From contig DUEV01000002.1 in NCBI GenBank assembly GCA_011170375.1, positions 186,001 to 250,000 on the forward strand: a stretch of 64,000 nucleotides of DNA. Direction: 5' to 3'. Positions 34,913-43,487 of the stretch are shown piece after piece. The position numbers and the translations under genes are program-made. A model generated the notes under the pieces. The model saw only the letters and a list, made by a program, of their open reading frames with translations, was not told where the DNA came from and ran no database searches. Numbering within the stretch: the first letter of the stretch is position 1; each line of letters opens with the position of its first letter. The DNA comes from Dehalococcoidia bacterium. Its GTDB lineage: Bacteria; Chloroflexota; Dehalococcoidia; Dehalococcoidales; Fen-1064.

Positions 34913-35559
34913 TATTTCTCCTCCTTCTCAGTATCATATTTCCGCAACCGATTCTCCAGTTCACCCTGTCTGATAGTCAGGGTAAGGTCACTGCGTGTTC
35001 TTTCGAGAATCCCACGGACTACATCAGTCGCCCGACGCAGACCCCCGGTCAGGGCGTCAGGAAAGTCCATGGTAACCAAGATATTATAAATATCATCCAT
35101 GGCCGCTAAGAATTCTTCACCACGCGACAGGTCACCTTTCCTCATGCTGTCCAGTAAATAACGCCGCAGCTCCCCAACGGCATCACTCAATCCATGCAGA
35201 TAGGCCACCGGCTCCACACCTAGCTCCTCGGGGCCAGGGGGCTGCTTTCCATTGACCAGAGCCAGAACAACGTTTCCTTCAACATATTCCTTCTGCGCAT
35301 CCCTGACTATATTCATACGGCCAAGGTCACTCTCGGCCGCAACAATTTTCTCAGCTTCGTCAATCAGGTCACGCGCCGACTTTAATTGGCTCCTGGCCTC
35401 ATCCATCTCCTGACGGTGTATGGCACGGATGGCATTGCTACAATTGCGAATGGCGTCACGGCACAGAGGTAGCAGCTTTTCCCTGGCAGCATCCCTAGCC
35501 GAAAGGGTCACCCGGATACGTTCAGCGAATTCGTCAAGGTTGTCAGTCAGCCTAGCCAT
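34912..35559 (-). CDS. Translin-family protein
   Basis: The 215-residue protein is nearly all helical, with ARDAAREKLLPLCRDAIRNCSNAIRAIHRQEMDEA (residues ~22-56) and EYVEGNVVLALVNGKQPPGPEELGVEPVAYLHGLSDAVGELRRYLLD, the core translin pattern, in which the acidic EY(V/A)E stretch is near the RNase site in relatives. Translins form barrel-shaped RNA/DNA-binding oligomers. In archaea and Dehalococcoidia single genes of this type occur, role unknown. It overlaps thiE by 8 bases and hppA by 1, so it is in one transcript with them. Confidence 0.8.
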   Translation of the reverse strand: MARLTDNLDEFAERIRVTLSARDAAREKLLPLCRDAIRNCSNAIRAIHRQEMDEARSQLKSARDLIDEAEKIVAAESDLGRMNIVRDAQKEYVEGNVVLALVNGKQPPGPEELGVEPVAYLHGLSDAVGELRRYLLDSMRKGDLSRGEEFLAAMDDIYNILVTMDFPDALTGGLRRATDVVRGILERTRSDLTLTIRQGELENRLRKYDTEKEEK

Positions 35560-36637
35560 TCTTCACCTCGAGCTCAGCTACTATCTGCCGGGCGGCTTCC
35601 TCGGGCAATTCGGCGCTGACCACTGCTCTTATCACCGCCACGGCGTCAGCCCCGCCAGCAATAACTCCGGCAGCATTGTCTCTGGTAATACCACCAATAG
35701 CGACCAATGGCCGGGAGGTCGCCTGCCTGACCTGACGAAGCGTTTCCAGGCCAACCACCACTGCCGTCTCTTTGGATGGGGTGGGATACATCGAACCGAC
35801 AGCAATATAGTCAGCACCATCTGCTTCAGCAGCAACCGCCTTTTCGACACTGGTCACCGAGCAACCGAGAACTATATCCATCGGCAGTAACTTGCGTGCT
35901 TCAGCGCAAGGCAGGTCTCCCTGACCAATGTGCAATCCGTCCGCTCCAGCAGCTATTGTCAGGTCAAGATAATCGTTCATGATGAAGAGCACACCGGCTT
36001 TGTGGCAGAGTGTTGCCAGTTCGCGGGCCAGTGACAACAACTCCCCCTTGGACATGGTCTTATCACGTAGCTGGATGATACTGGCACCACCACTGATTGC
36101 CTGTCGGGTTACCTCAACGTGACTCCGCCCGGCGAGCGAGGCAGTATCAACAATGACATAGAGTCCACGGATGCACTTTGTCTTATCCTGACGCAGCAGA
36201 CGAGCGAATAGCTCACGTTCGATTGTATATAGCTGGAAACGGGCGTGCTTGAATTTCTCTGAATCCAAATAGGAAGCGACCTCCGGTAGCTTTGCCAGTT
36301 CTTCAAGCGTCCTCAGCGACTCCTGTACCCTCCTGGCATTAGCCACGACAGTGGTCGGCAGGTCACGCTGCTTGTCTTCCCCAGGAACATCGATATCAAC
36401 ACCGACATCACCGACCGAGTCCCGCGACTCGAGGAGTTGTTGGTGTAATGGCCCCTCTACTCTTATCAATTCGTGGCGCATCACCTTGAGTTGCTCAGTC
36501 AGGCCAGCGTCACCCATCAGTAAACGGGCTACGTCCTCAAGAAGGCGCAGCCCTTCGCCAATCCGATTCATGCTGGCGTCAATAATTCGAAATACGCGCG
36601 ATATCGCGTCCGAAGGAGTCATGTCCCAAACTCGCAA
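35552..36637 (-). CDS. thiE: ThiD2-ThiE fusion, thiamine-phosphate synthase
   Basis: The 361-residue protein has two parts. Residues ~5-145 (FRIIDASMNRIGEGLRLLEDVAR, VGDVGVDIDVPGE) match the ThiD2-type domain associated with hydroxymethylpyrimidine-phosphate kinase activity. Residues ~150-355 are ThiE: GLYVIVDTASLAGRSHVEV, IIQLRDKTMSKGEL, FIMNDYLDLTIAAGADGLHIGQGDLP and PLVAIGGITRDNAAGVIAGGADAVAVI. It joins the pyrimidine and thiazole halves of thiamine. Operon with tmk-rnhB-yraN upstream. Confidence 0.92.
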   Translation of the reverse strand: MRVWDMTPSDAISRVFRIIDASMNRIGEGLRLLEDVARLLMGDAGLTEQLKVMRHELIRVEGPLHQQLLESRDSVGDVGVDIDVPGEDKQRDLPTTVVANARRVQESLRTLEELAKLPEVASYLDSEKFKHARFQLYTIERELFARLLRQDKTKCIRGLYVIVDTASLAGRSHVEVTRQAISGGASIIQLRDKTMSKGELLSLARELATLCHKAGVLFIMNDYLDLTIAAGADGLHIGQGDLPCAEARKLLPMDIVLGCSVTSVEKAVAAEADGADYIAVGSMYPTPSKETAVVVGLETLRQVRQATSRPLVAIGGITRDNAAGVIAGGADAVAVIRAVVSAELPEEAARQIVAELEVKNG

Positions 36638-36680
36638 CGATTCATTCTAACACGACTGGCGAAACAGGGCAAGGCTATTT

Positions 36681-37043
36681 TTATTCGTCACCGACGGCGT
36701 TCTCGATGAGCTCGATTCTGGCTGGTTTCCCCCGGCTCATCTCAACGACGACGACATCAATCCGCCATTGTTCCGGCAGGTCATCATGTTCATCGCGGTA
36801 GCGTGATGCCACCAGCCTCAATCTCTCCTTCTTGACAGGTGTAATCGATTCCTCCGGGCTACCGAATTGCTTACTCCGCTTTGTCCTGACTTCAACGAAC
36901 ACAAGAAAATCCCCATACCGCGTTACGATGTCAACCTCACCCTCAGGACAGCGATAGTTGGTCTCAACAATTTGGTAGCCCCGCCTCTGCAAGAATTCTG
37001 CGGCCAGTTTCTCCCCGAGGATGCCGGTTTCTCTTCTGCTCAT
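36681..37043 (-). CDS. YraN family (UPF0102) endonuclease-like protein
   Basis: The 120-residue protein has the restriction-endonuclease-like core RRETGILGEKLAAEFLQRRGYQIVETNYRCPEGEVDIVTRYGDFLVFVEVRTKRS, with the E-x(n)-D-x(n)-E-V-K/R catalytic pattern of YraN. YraN genes are usually next to rnhB, as here with a gap of 7 bases. The cellular role is not settled; genome upkeep is likely. Confidence 0.92.
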   Translation of the reverse strand: MSRRETGILGEKLAAEFLQRRGYQIVETNYRCPEGEVDIVTRYGDFLVFVEVRTKRSKQFGSPEESITPVKKERLRLVASRYRDEHDDLPEQWRIDVVVVEMSRGKPARIELIENAVGDE

Positions 37044-37050
37044 CGTCCTC

Positions 37051-37701
37051 TCATACCATGCTTTTGACCGGCTCGAAGGAACGACGGTGGATGAGGCACG
37101 GTCCCAGCCGCTTCAGGTGAGTAAAGTGCTCCGGGGTGCCGTAGCCCTTGTGCTTTCGGAACCCATACCCTGGATAGATATCATCGAACTTGACCATCAG
37201 GTGGTCACGGGTGACCTTGGCCACTATCGAGGCACAGGCTATCGACAAACAGAGGCCATCGCCGTGAGTAATCGGTTTCTGGGGCAACTTAACCTCGGGC
37301 AACGTCAGGTAGTCTATTAGCAAAGATTCCGCCGGAGGCTGAAGCTGGTCTACGGCGGATTTCATGGCCAGTCGCGTCGCTGTAACAATACCACGCCGGT
37401 CAATTATCTGCGAATCACACACACCCACACCGACACCTGATGCCGTCTCAAGAATGCGCTGATAGAGAAACTCGCGGGCAGGGCTGGTCAACTGCTTGCT
37501 ATCCCTTACCAGTCCCAGCCAGGGAGCCTCAAAATCCGGGGGCAGGACTACAGCCGCCGCCACCACAGGACCAGCCAGCGGCCCCCGCCCAGCCTCATCA
37601 ATCCCGGCAACACGGCCATATCCTTGCGCTGCAAGCATTCTTTCCTCGACGAAGGTTGGTGCCCTTTTTAGATAGGTCAATCTTCTGCCTACCGGAATCA
37701 A
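37051..37701 (-). CDS. rnhB: Ribonuclease HII
   Basis: The 216-residue protein has RVAGIDEAGRGPLAGPVVAAAVVLP (catalytic Asp-Glu), LLIDYLTLPEV and HGDGLCLSIACASIVAKVTRDHLMV with the remaining acidic residues. It cuts RNA in RNA-DNA hybrids and single ribonucleotides in DNA. The reading starts at TTG 37701; no better codon with a ribosome site is found before the conserved core. It is 8 bases after tmk. Confidence 0.95.
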   Translation of the reverse strand: MIPVGRRLTYLKRAPTFVEERMLAAQGYGRVAGIDEAGRGPLAGPVVAAAVVLPPDFEAPWLGLVRDSKQLTSPAREFLYQRILETASGVGVGVCDSQIIDRRGIVTATRLAMKSAVDQLQPPAESLLIDYLTLPEVKLPQKPITHGDGLCLSIACASIVAKVTRDHLMVKFDDIYPGYGFRKHKGYGTPEHFTHLKRLGPCLIHRRSFEPVKSMV

Positions 37702-37709
37702 GTTCTAAC

Positions 37710-38345
37710 CTAAGCACCACCCATACCAACACCACCTAATAGCTGGCTTACTCTAGCCCAGACAATCTGTGCTATCTTTTTGCGAGACTGGCAGCCATCA
37801 ATAACCAGCCAGCGCTCCGGCTCAGCTTGAGCCAGCCTGAGATAGCCTTCCCTCACCCGCTGGTGGAAGACAACTCCTTCCTGTTCAAAGCGGTCCCGTG
37901 CCCTGGCCCCCTTACGGGCAAACCCCTCCTCTACCGACACGTCCAGCAGCACCGTCAGATCCGGGGTAAGTCCGTCGGTAGCAGCACCATTAATTATCCG
38001 GACAAGCTCCATGTCAAGACCACGTCCATATCCCTGATAAATAACTGTGGAATCGGTATACCTATCGCAGATGACAATCTTGTCGTTCAGCAGACCTGGA
38101 CGGATGACCTCAGCAACCAGTTGGGCACGAGAAGCGTTAAAGAGGAGAAGCTCACTAAGGGGTGACATCTCTGAGCCTTGTGCCCACTTCAGCCACCGAG
38201 CAATTCTCCTGCCGAGGGAGGTCCCTCCCGGCTCATAGACAAACACTACCGGCAAATTCAGACGAACCAACTTACGGTGCAAGGCACGGGCCTGCACTGT
38301 CTTACCGCTACCCTCTCCTCCCTCGAAAGTGATAAACAGGGCCAC
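37710..38345 (-). CDS. tmk: Thymidylate kinase
   Basis: The 211-residue protein has the P-loop FEGGEGSGKTVQARAL, the DRY-type motif ICDRYTDSTVIYQGYGRGLD and a lid GFARKGARARDRFE. It phosphorylates dTMP to dTDP. It is the first gene of a minus-strand run tmk-rnhB-yraN-thiE-translin-hppA that spans 32540-38345. Confidence 0.95.
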   Translation of the reverse strand: MALFITFEGGEGSGKTVQARALHRKLVRLNLPVVFVYEPGGTSLGRRIARWLKWAQGSEMSPLSELLLFNASRAQLVAEVIRPGLLNDKIVICDRYTDSTVIYQGYGRGLDMELVRIINGAATDGLTPDLTVLLDVSVEEGFARKGARARDRFEQEGVVFHQRVREGYLRLAQAEPERWLVIDGCQSRKKIAQIVWARVSQLLGGVGMGGA

Positions 38346-38490
38346 TTAACCCCCGCCTGAAAGTGTTAGCCACAGTTTATCACGATGGAATCGCTGGGGC
38401 AAAGGGTAAACGGCTTTAGCATCTGCAATTTCATGCCTTGACCGCCACCCATTCGCTTTGATTCCAATCATGCCGAAGAATAAATCGGGG

Positions 38491-38519
38491 TTGACAACTA
38501 ACGATATTTTCGTTAATAT
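38491..38519 (+). promoter_or_regulatory. Promoter with 17-bp palindromic operator
   Basis: TTGACA at 38491-38496 and TAATAT at 38514-38519 are 17 bases apart. Between them TAACGA-TATTT-TCGTTA (38499-38515) is a perfect inverted repeat covering the whole spacer. Transcription would begin near 38526, only a few bases before ATG 38530, so the mRNA would be almost leaderless. A repressor on the palindrome would block the promoter; the HTH domain in the product is the obvious candidate. Confidence 0.6.
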
Positions 38520-38529
38520 AAACCTCATT

Positions 38530-40050
38530 ATGAATAATAAAAAGAACTCCGCAGAGCAAATCATACAACGTTTCGGTGGCCAGTCCGCACTGGCAAGCCT
38601 TCTGGACAGGCGCCAGAGCACGGTACAGTACTGGGCAAAGACCGGCAGAATCCCATCTCAGTGGCACGAGCCATTGCTGGAACTTGCCCATGAGAAAGGA
38701 ATTGCTCTCGAACCCAAGGACTTTGTCACAGAGGAAACGCCAATAATTGAGCCGGCTGATGGTAGACTCGGTGTGCTACTTGTAGGCCTGGGGGCAGTCA
38801 GTTCTACCTTTATTGCAGGTGTCGAGCATATTCGACGGGGCACGGGTAGACCATTCGGCTCGGTTACCCAGATGTCAACAATACGGCTTGGCAAGCGGAC
38901 AGAGAAAAAGACTCCCCTGATACGGGACTTTGTCCCGCTGGCAGGTCTCGATCAGCTCGTGTTCGGAGCTTGGGACCCGATTCCAGACAACGGATATGAA
39001 GCTGCCATAAAGTGCGGAGTCCTGGACCGACACGAAAATATCGAGCCTGTTGCGGACTTTCTGAAGACCACTAAACCTATGCCGGCCGTGTTCGACAGCC
39101 AGTATGTAAAGCGAATCAAGGGGACAAATGTCAAGAAGGCACGAACTAAGCTCGAACTCGTCGACATGGTCCGTGACGACATACGCCGCTTCAAGGCTAC
39201 CAATAACTGCGACCGACTAGTGATGATATGGTGTGCTTCTACCGAAAAATTCATTACCGAATCGGATATACATCAGGATCTCGAGAGTTTCACAAGTGGA
39301 CTCAAAAAAAACGATGAGTGGATAGCTCCGTCCATGATATATGCCTACGCAGCTTTAATGGAAGGCATCCCTTTCGCAAACGGCGCACCGAATCTGACAG
39401 TCGACATACCAGCTCTTGAGAAACTGGCAAATGATGAAAATATCCCAATTTGCGGGAAGGACTTTAAAACCGGGCAGACCCTTGTTAAGACGGTTATCGC
39501 TCCAATGCTGAAGGCAAGGATGCTCGGTATGGATGGCTGGTTTTCGACGAACATACTGGGGAACCGAGATGGTGAGGTCCTTGATGAGCCTGAGAACTTT
39601 CAGACGAAAGAGGAATCAAAGCTCGGTTCTCTGGAGTATATTCTACAGCCCAATTTATACCCTGAACTCTATGCCGATGCGTACCACAAAGTCCGTATTA
39701 ACTACTACCCGCCTCGTGGAGATAGTAAAGAGGGCTGGGACAACATAGATATCTTCGGTTGGCTGGGTCGACGCATGCAGATCAAGGTTAACTTCCTGTG
39801 CTCAGATTCCTCTCTGGCCGCCCCATTAGTGCTCGACCTAGCCCTCTTTATTGACCTTGCAAAACGGGCCGGGATGGGTGGCATCCAGGAGTGGCTGTCT
39901 TTCTACTTCAAGAGCCCTCAGCACGCACCCACCGTATATCCCGAGCACGACCTGTTCATACAACAAACAAAGCTCAAGAATACGCTCAGATGGTTGATGG
40001 GTGCTGAGCAGATCACACACCTCGGTCTGGAGTACTACCTTCAAGACTGA
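38530..40050 (+). CDS. Inositol-phosphate synthase with N-terminal HTH domain
   Basis: ATG 38530 is chosen because the promoter at 38491-38519 overlaps any longer start. The 506-residue product begins with a Cro/YdaS-like helix-turn-helix (residues ~8-55: QIIQRFGGQSALASLLDRRQSTVQYWAKTGRIPSQW). From residue ~75 it is a myo-inositol-1-phosphate synthase: GVLLVGLGAVSSTFIAG (NAD site), SVTQMSTIRLG, ICGKDFKTGQTLVKTVIAPML and NILGNRDGEVL, the latter with active-site Lys and Asp. The enzyme converts glucose 6-phosphate to inositol phosphate for lipids or solutes. An HTH fused to this enzyme is unusual. Confidence 0.88.
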   Translation: MNNKKNSAEQIIQRFGGQSALASLLDRRQSTVQYWAKTGRIPSQWHEPLLELAHEKGIALEPKDFVTEETPIIEPADGRLGVLLVGLGAVSSTFIAGVEHIRRGTGRPFGSVTQMSTIRLGKRTEKKTPLIRDFVPLAGLDQLVFGAWDPIPDNGYEAAIKCGVLDRHENIEPVADFLKTTKPMPAVFDSQYVKRIKGTNVKKARTKLELVDMVRDDIRRFKATNNCDRLVMIWCASTEKFITESDIHQDLESFTSGLKKNDEWIAPSMIYAYAALMEGIPFANGAPNLTVDIPALEKLANDENIPICGKDFKTGQTLVKTVIAPMLKARMLGMDGWFSTNILGNRDGEVLDEPENFQTKEESKLGSLEYILQPNLYPELYADAYHKVRINYYPPRGDSKEGWDNIDIFGWLGRRMQIKVNFLCSDSSLAAPLVLDLALFIDLAKRAGMGGIQEWLSFYFKSPQHAPTVYPEHDLFIQQTKLKNTLRWLMGAEQITHLGLEYYLQD

Positions 40051-40190
40051 TTAACCGTGATTTCACGCCTCAGATAAGACAATCTACTAAAACGCGCCGC
40101 GTGAGACAGAACAGCCTGGTATCGAAGAAAAAGCCACCTAGACCTGGCATCCTGCAAGTCGGGTTGTCGCGGTTTCAGGCGAACAAGCGG

Positions 40191-40835
40191 CTATACCAGC
40201 TTTTTCCAGGCAATAATAGACTGAAACAAGAAGGGGAAAGGAGTCTTTATTCTGTAGTTTGTGATGCCAATCCTGTGAAAAATATCCTTGATTTCAGCCG
40301 GTGTATAGGCAGCCCTCATCGAGTCTATCTCGCCCCCTTTAAGAGGTAAGGAGCACAACCACCCAATTCTCTTAAAGTCATAGATATACAGCACACCGTT
40401 ATCTTCGACAGCGTTCCAGAGATTGCGGATTGAATTCTCAGGCGTTTCCCAGTGGTGCAGTGAATAGGTAGAATAGACAAAATTGAATTTCCCCAATTCT
40501 TGCAGCATTCCTTCATCGCCTACATCACCTACCAGATAACGTATCCGGTTTTCGAGTTTATTCTGGCTAATATACTCACTAGCTATGGTCGCCATGTCAG
40601 GTGAGATGTCAATTGCAGTAATGTTTATTTCGGGGTTCTGCTGGGTTATCATAATGGCCAACAAACCAGGTCCAGCTCCTGCTTCCAGGCAACTCCCTGA
40701 TATATTATTGGCCTTTATATCATTCAGTACGCCCCTAAACATGAGTTTCGCATATTTCTTATGTCCTTCAGCATATTTACGCGCGCTATCTATCCCTAAG
40801 ATTTCTTCTTCCATTTGCTCTGCTTTGCTCACCAT
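40191..40835 (-). CDS. Class I SAM-dependent methyltransferase
   Basis: ATG 40835 has GGAGGAAAAC ahead and gives 214 residues. Motif I is degenerate but clear (SCLEAGAGPGLLAIMI near residue 48), followed by ITAIDISPDM and YLVGDVGDEG; the C-terminal half has FVYSTYSLHHWETPE and GVLYIYDFKRIGW. Acceptor unknown. It is the last gene of a PadR-headed operon and overlaps the gene before it by 50 bases. Confidence 0.85.
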   Translation of the reverse strand: MVSKAEQMEEEILGIDSARKYAEGHKKYAKLMFRGVLNDIKANNISGSCLEAGAGPGLLAIMITQQNPEINITAIDISPDMATIASEYISQNKLENRIRYLVGDVGDEGMLQELGKFNFVYSTYSLHHWETPENSIRNLWNAVEDNGVLYIYDFKRIGWLCSLPLKGGEIDSMRAAYTPAEIKDIFHRIGITNYRIKTPFPFLFQSIIAWKKLV

Positions 40836-41052
40836 GTTTTCCTCCTTTGGCAAAAATACCCAAACCAATTGCTCTTGATTTTGATCTGACCATAGTTTCA
40901 ATACCGAAATGTGCTGCCGCTCGCAGGTCGTCCAGGACTGCCTGCTCTGTTTTGCCCATGCCGATAGCGACTAAAGGTCGCCAGACTACAAAGTAGCTTT
41001 GACTGTCATCATCATATTCGGTTCTTATCTCATCAGAGAGTAGCAGGCTCAT
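40786..41052 (-). CDS. Small protein of unknown function
   Basis: The 88-residue frame begins MSLLLSDEIRTEYDDDSQSYFVVWRPLVAIGMGKTEQAVLDDLRAAAHFGIE, a beta-beta-beta-alpha pattern reminiscent of HicB-like small domains (pattern only, no toxin gene next to it). Its last ~17 codons overlap the methyltransferase start. It sits between the two-helix membrane gene and the methyltransferase in the PadR operon. Confidence 0.5.
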   Translation of the reverse strand: MSLLLSDEIRTEYDDDSQSYFVVWRPLVAIGMGKTEQAVLDDLRAAAHFGIETMVRSKSRAIGLGIFAKGGKHGEQSRANGRRNLRDR

Positions 41053-41068
41053 AGCCTCGCTCCAATCA

Positions 41069-41263
41069 TTACCTTCTTTTTCTACCTGAAACCGCTGCCA
41101 GCGGTGCTATAGCTATCCACAACGTGATGGTTATCAGCATAGATGTGGCATAGCTTATATCCTCCATCCCCAGTTTCGGGGCAATAACACCCCAGAGAAG
41201 CATAAAGAAGAGTGAACTCAGGAAGAAACCCGGTATCGCCGCCATTATTCTGAAATAACCCAT
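41069..41263 (-). CDS. Small two-helix membrane protein
   Basis: The 64-residue protein has two hydrophobic helices (residues ~5-29 and ~37-58) and a basic end GRKRR. GGAGGTTTG is just ahead of the ATG. No family recognised. It lies 18 bases after the padR gene, so the regulator probably controls it. Confidence 0.6.
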   Translation of the reverse strand: MGYFRIMAAIPGFFLSSLFFMLLWGVIAPKLGMEDISYATSMLITITLWIAIAPLAAVSGRKRR

Positions 41264-41281
41264 TTGAACAAACCTCCTTCT

Positions 41282-41794
41282 CTATTCCTCTATTATTGAC
41301 TCGATATTATCATAGGCCTGGATGAGAACTTCACGAATCCGCTGTGTTTTGTCGGCATCCAGACTGCGAAACCCTCGACTGAGCAGGTGTTCCAGAGCGT
41401 GGTATTCCTTCATCACCATAGCCATCCTGCCAATATTCCGAAAGCTCCACCTTTTTTTCATCTGACTCCGAACACCATCGGCGATGTCCTTCTGCTTTGC
41501 CAGGAACTGCAGGCCATCTTCTGTGATTGAATATACTTTCTTGCCTTCTTGTTCAGTAGACTGGGCATACCCCATCTCCTCAAGCATCTGGAGAGTAGGA
41601 TAGATAACACCCGGGCTCGGTTTATAAGAACCGTAGGATTGCTCCTCAAGCTCTCGGATAATATCATAGCCGTGTCGTGGTTTATCTTTTATCAGGTCCA
41701 GAATAATATACTTGAGGTCACCTTTCTGAAATGAGCTTCTCCGCCGCGAGCCACGGAAAAATCGTTCTTCATTAAATCTCTCTCTACTAAACAT
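41282..41794 (-). CDS. PadR family transcriptional regulator
   Basis: The 170-residue protein has the PadR winged helix: LKYIILDLIKDKPRHGYDIIRELEEQSYGSYKPSPGVIYPTLQMLEEMGYAQSTEQEGKKVYSITEDG (residues ~26-95), then a C-terminal dimerisation helix. A glycine-poor, Arg/Phe-rich leader (NEERFFRGSRRRSSFQ) precedes it. PadR proteins usually repress their own operon and are relieved by small ligands. The promoter at 41852-41879 and AGATA-rich repeats downstream of it fit autoregulation. Confidence 0.92.
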   Translation of the reverse strand: MFSRERFNEERFFRGSRRRSSFQKGDLKYIILDLIKDKPRHGYDIIRELEEQSYGSYKPSPGVIYPTLQMLEEMGYAQSTEQEGKKVYSITEDGLQFLAKQKDIADGVRSQMKKRWSFRNIGRMAMVMKEYHALEHLLSRGFRSLDADKTQRIREVLIQAYDNIESIIEE

Positions 41795-41809
41795 GTTGCC
41801 CTCCCTGGC

Positions 41810-41879
41810 TATATTGTAATATCTAATAATATCTCGATATATCTAGATACTATTATACACTCTATCGCCATTTTGTCAA
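41810..41879 (-). promoter_or_regulatory. padR promoter with operator-like repeats
   Basis: On the minus strand TTGACA (41879-41874) and TATAAT (41857-41852) are 16 bases apart. Between the -10 box and the padR start lie overlapping TATCTAGATA and ATCGAGAT palindromes and further AGATAT units (41817-41850), a likely PadR binding region. AGGGAGGGCAAC sits ahead of the ATG. Confidence 0.6.
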
Positions 41880-41901
41880 GAGGGTATTAAGAAAATTGTG
41901 G

Positions 41902-43299
41902 TTAAGACCCCGGGGGGCGAGCAACATGTTTGGATGCTATCAAGGCACTTCCCAGTTGAATGCGTACCAGTCTCTGGATGGGGATTACTTGATAGTCGAC
42001 TTCAGTTTCAAATCCCTGAACCTGCCGCGTAAAAGCATCGTTGACATTCGAATATGTCGACGAAAGAATTGATGATTTACCTCTAGCTTCCATTTCACTT
42101 TCAAGAAGGCGAATGAACAGGCTTAAGGGAAACAACTGATAAAATCTTCGAATCCGCATGTTGTCGAATTCTTCGGCAACTGTAGCTTTTTCGGCGGCTC
42201 CCAACTCGGTACGCGCCCAATTCTCTTCAGCGGAAAGATGGTATTCAAAAAACCTTACATACTCTTCAATCGCCTCCCGGAATGGCGATATTACTGTTAG
42301 TACCTCTTTGACATTATTATATTGCTCTTTCAAGAAATTTAGCTCTTCCCTCTCACTCTCTATTGAGTTTAGGATAGCTTCTCTACGCGGCATATCCGAG
42401 ACAGAATTATCTTCGATTGCCGGATGGTAGAAATACGGCACCTCACACACAAGCCCAAAAGGATGGCAGAATCTTGAAGCATACGCAAAGCTATCCGTGC
42501 CTGCTTTATAGATATCAGCAGGGTCTTCACGCGTGTGTTGTTCTAGGTAATCATATTCCTCCTGAGCACCTGTTATCTTGAATATGGCTTCGGCATACTT
42601 AGGAATATGGGGCGCTTCTGGCTCGCCTAGATGTAAAGGTAAGCCCTGGCTGGCGACTAACTGGTGAAAACCATTGTACAAAGACGGGGCTTCTTCCGAG
42701 ATATAGAAGTAGGCCCCGCCGAAACCCGAGTTATGTATCGAGTAGAGGAAGTCAGGACTCACCTTGCGTATTAAAGACATTAACGCCTGAGTTTCCGGTA
42801 AGGGACTGTTAAAATGAAGAGTCTTATAATCGATAGGAAATGTCCACTCTATCTGCTGATAAGAAGCAGGGCGATAATAATGGCGAGCGTAGTGCCCGAC
42901 CGTAAACGGTCCTTTAAACCAGCCTTCATTCAAGCGGGCACCATCCGGGTCAATACATTTTATCAGGTACCAGGTATGATTAAGAGACTGGAGAAGTGAA
43001 TCATCCTCTACTAATCTCGACGACAAGTATTCTAAAGCCATACTACCGATAGGTTCATTCGGATGCGGCATGGCAAACAATATTGCCTGTTTTGGTCCAG
43101 TGCCTATTTTAAGCGCCTCAATCGGATCGTCCAGCCTTGAATGACCGATGTTCAGAACCTCTACACGATCAGAATATCTATGGGCAAGCTTTTCAGAGCT
43201 CGCCTTCAATTCATCGACCGTGAAAAAGGTCTTATAATCTGGTACGTCCTCAATCACGTTGAGAACATCTTTCATAGGATAAATACTTTCTCCTACCAC
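41902..43299 (-). CDS. M14-like zinc carboxypeptidase family protein
   Basis: The 465-residue protein begins at GTG with AGGAGC ahead. Residues ~20-80 resemble the M14 start (YKTFFTVDELKASSEKLAHRYSDRVEVLNIGHSRLDDPIEALKIG), then ILFAMPHPNEPIGSMALEYL, with the HxxE zinc pair as HPNE. YSIHNSGFGGAYFYISEEAPSL gives the third His ligand. The C-terminal ~150 residues are helical and not typical of M14. It may act on a peptide or an amide other than a protein C-terminus. No signal peptide is seen. Confidence 0.75.
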   Translation of the reverse strand: MVGESIYPMKDVLNVIEDVPDYKTFFTVDELKASSEKLAHRYSDRVEVLNIGHSRLDDPIEALKIGTGPKQAILFAMPHPNEPIGSMALEYLSSRLVEDDSLLQSLNHTWYLIKCIDPDGARLNEGWFKGPFTVGHYARHYYRPASYQQIEWTFPIDYKTLHFNSPLPETQALMSLIRKVSPDFLYSIHNSGFGGAYFYISEEAPSLYNGFHQLVASQGLPLHLGEPEAPHIPKYAEAIFKITGAQEEYDYLEQHTREDPADIYKAGTDSFAYASRFCHPFGLVCEVPYFYHPAIEDNSVSDMPRREAILNSIESEREELNFLKEQYNNVKEVLTVISPFREAIEEYVRFFEYHLSAEENWARTELGAAEKATVAEEFDNMRIRRFYQLFPLSLFIRLLESEMEARGKSSILSSTYSNVNDAFTRQVQGFETEVDYQVIPIQRLVRIQLGSALIASKHVARPPGS

Positions 43300-43487
43300 A
43301 TTCTTGCTCCTATTACATTCGCGTGCCTAGTCAGTTTGCGGAATTGTATCATAAATCGAGCTTGACCGTGTAACAATCCTTCCAAATTGTTGGGTGGTCT
43401 TGCTTTGTGCTATTCTTTCTCAGGCAGCCAGAGTGAAGATAGTATCATGACTCGGTTGCCCTAATCCAAAGAGGAGGTGAATCAAGA

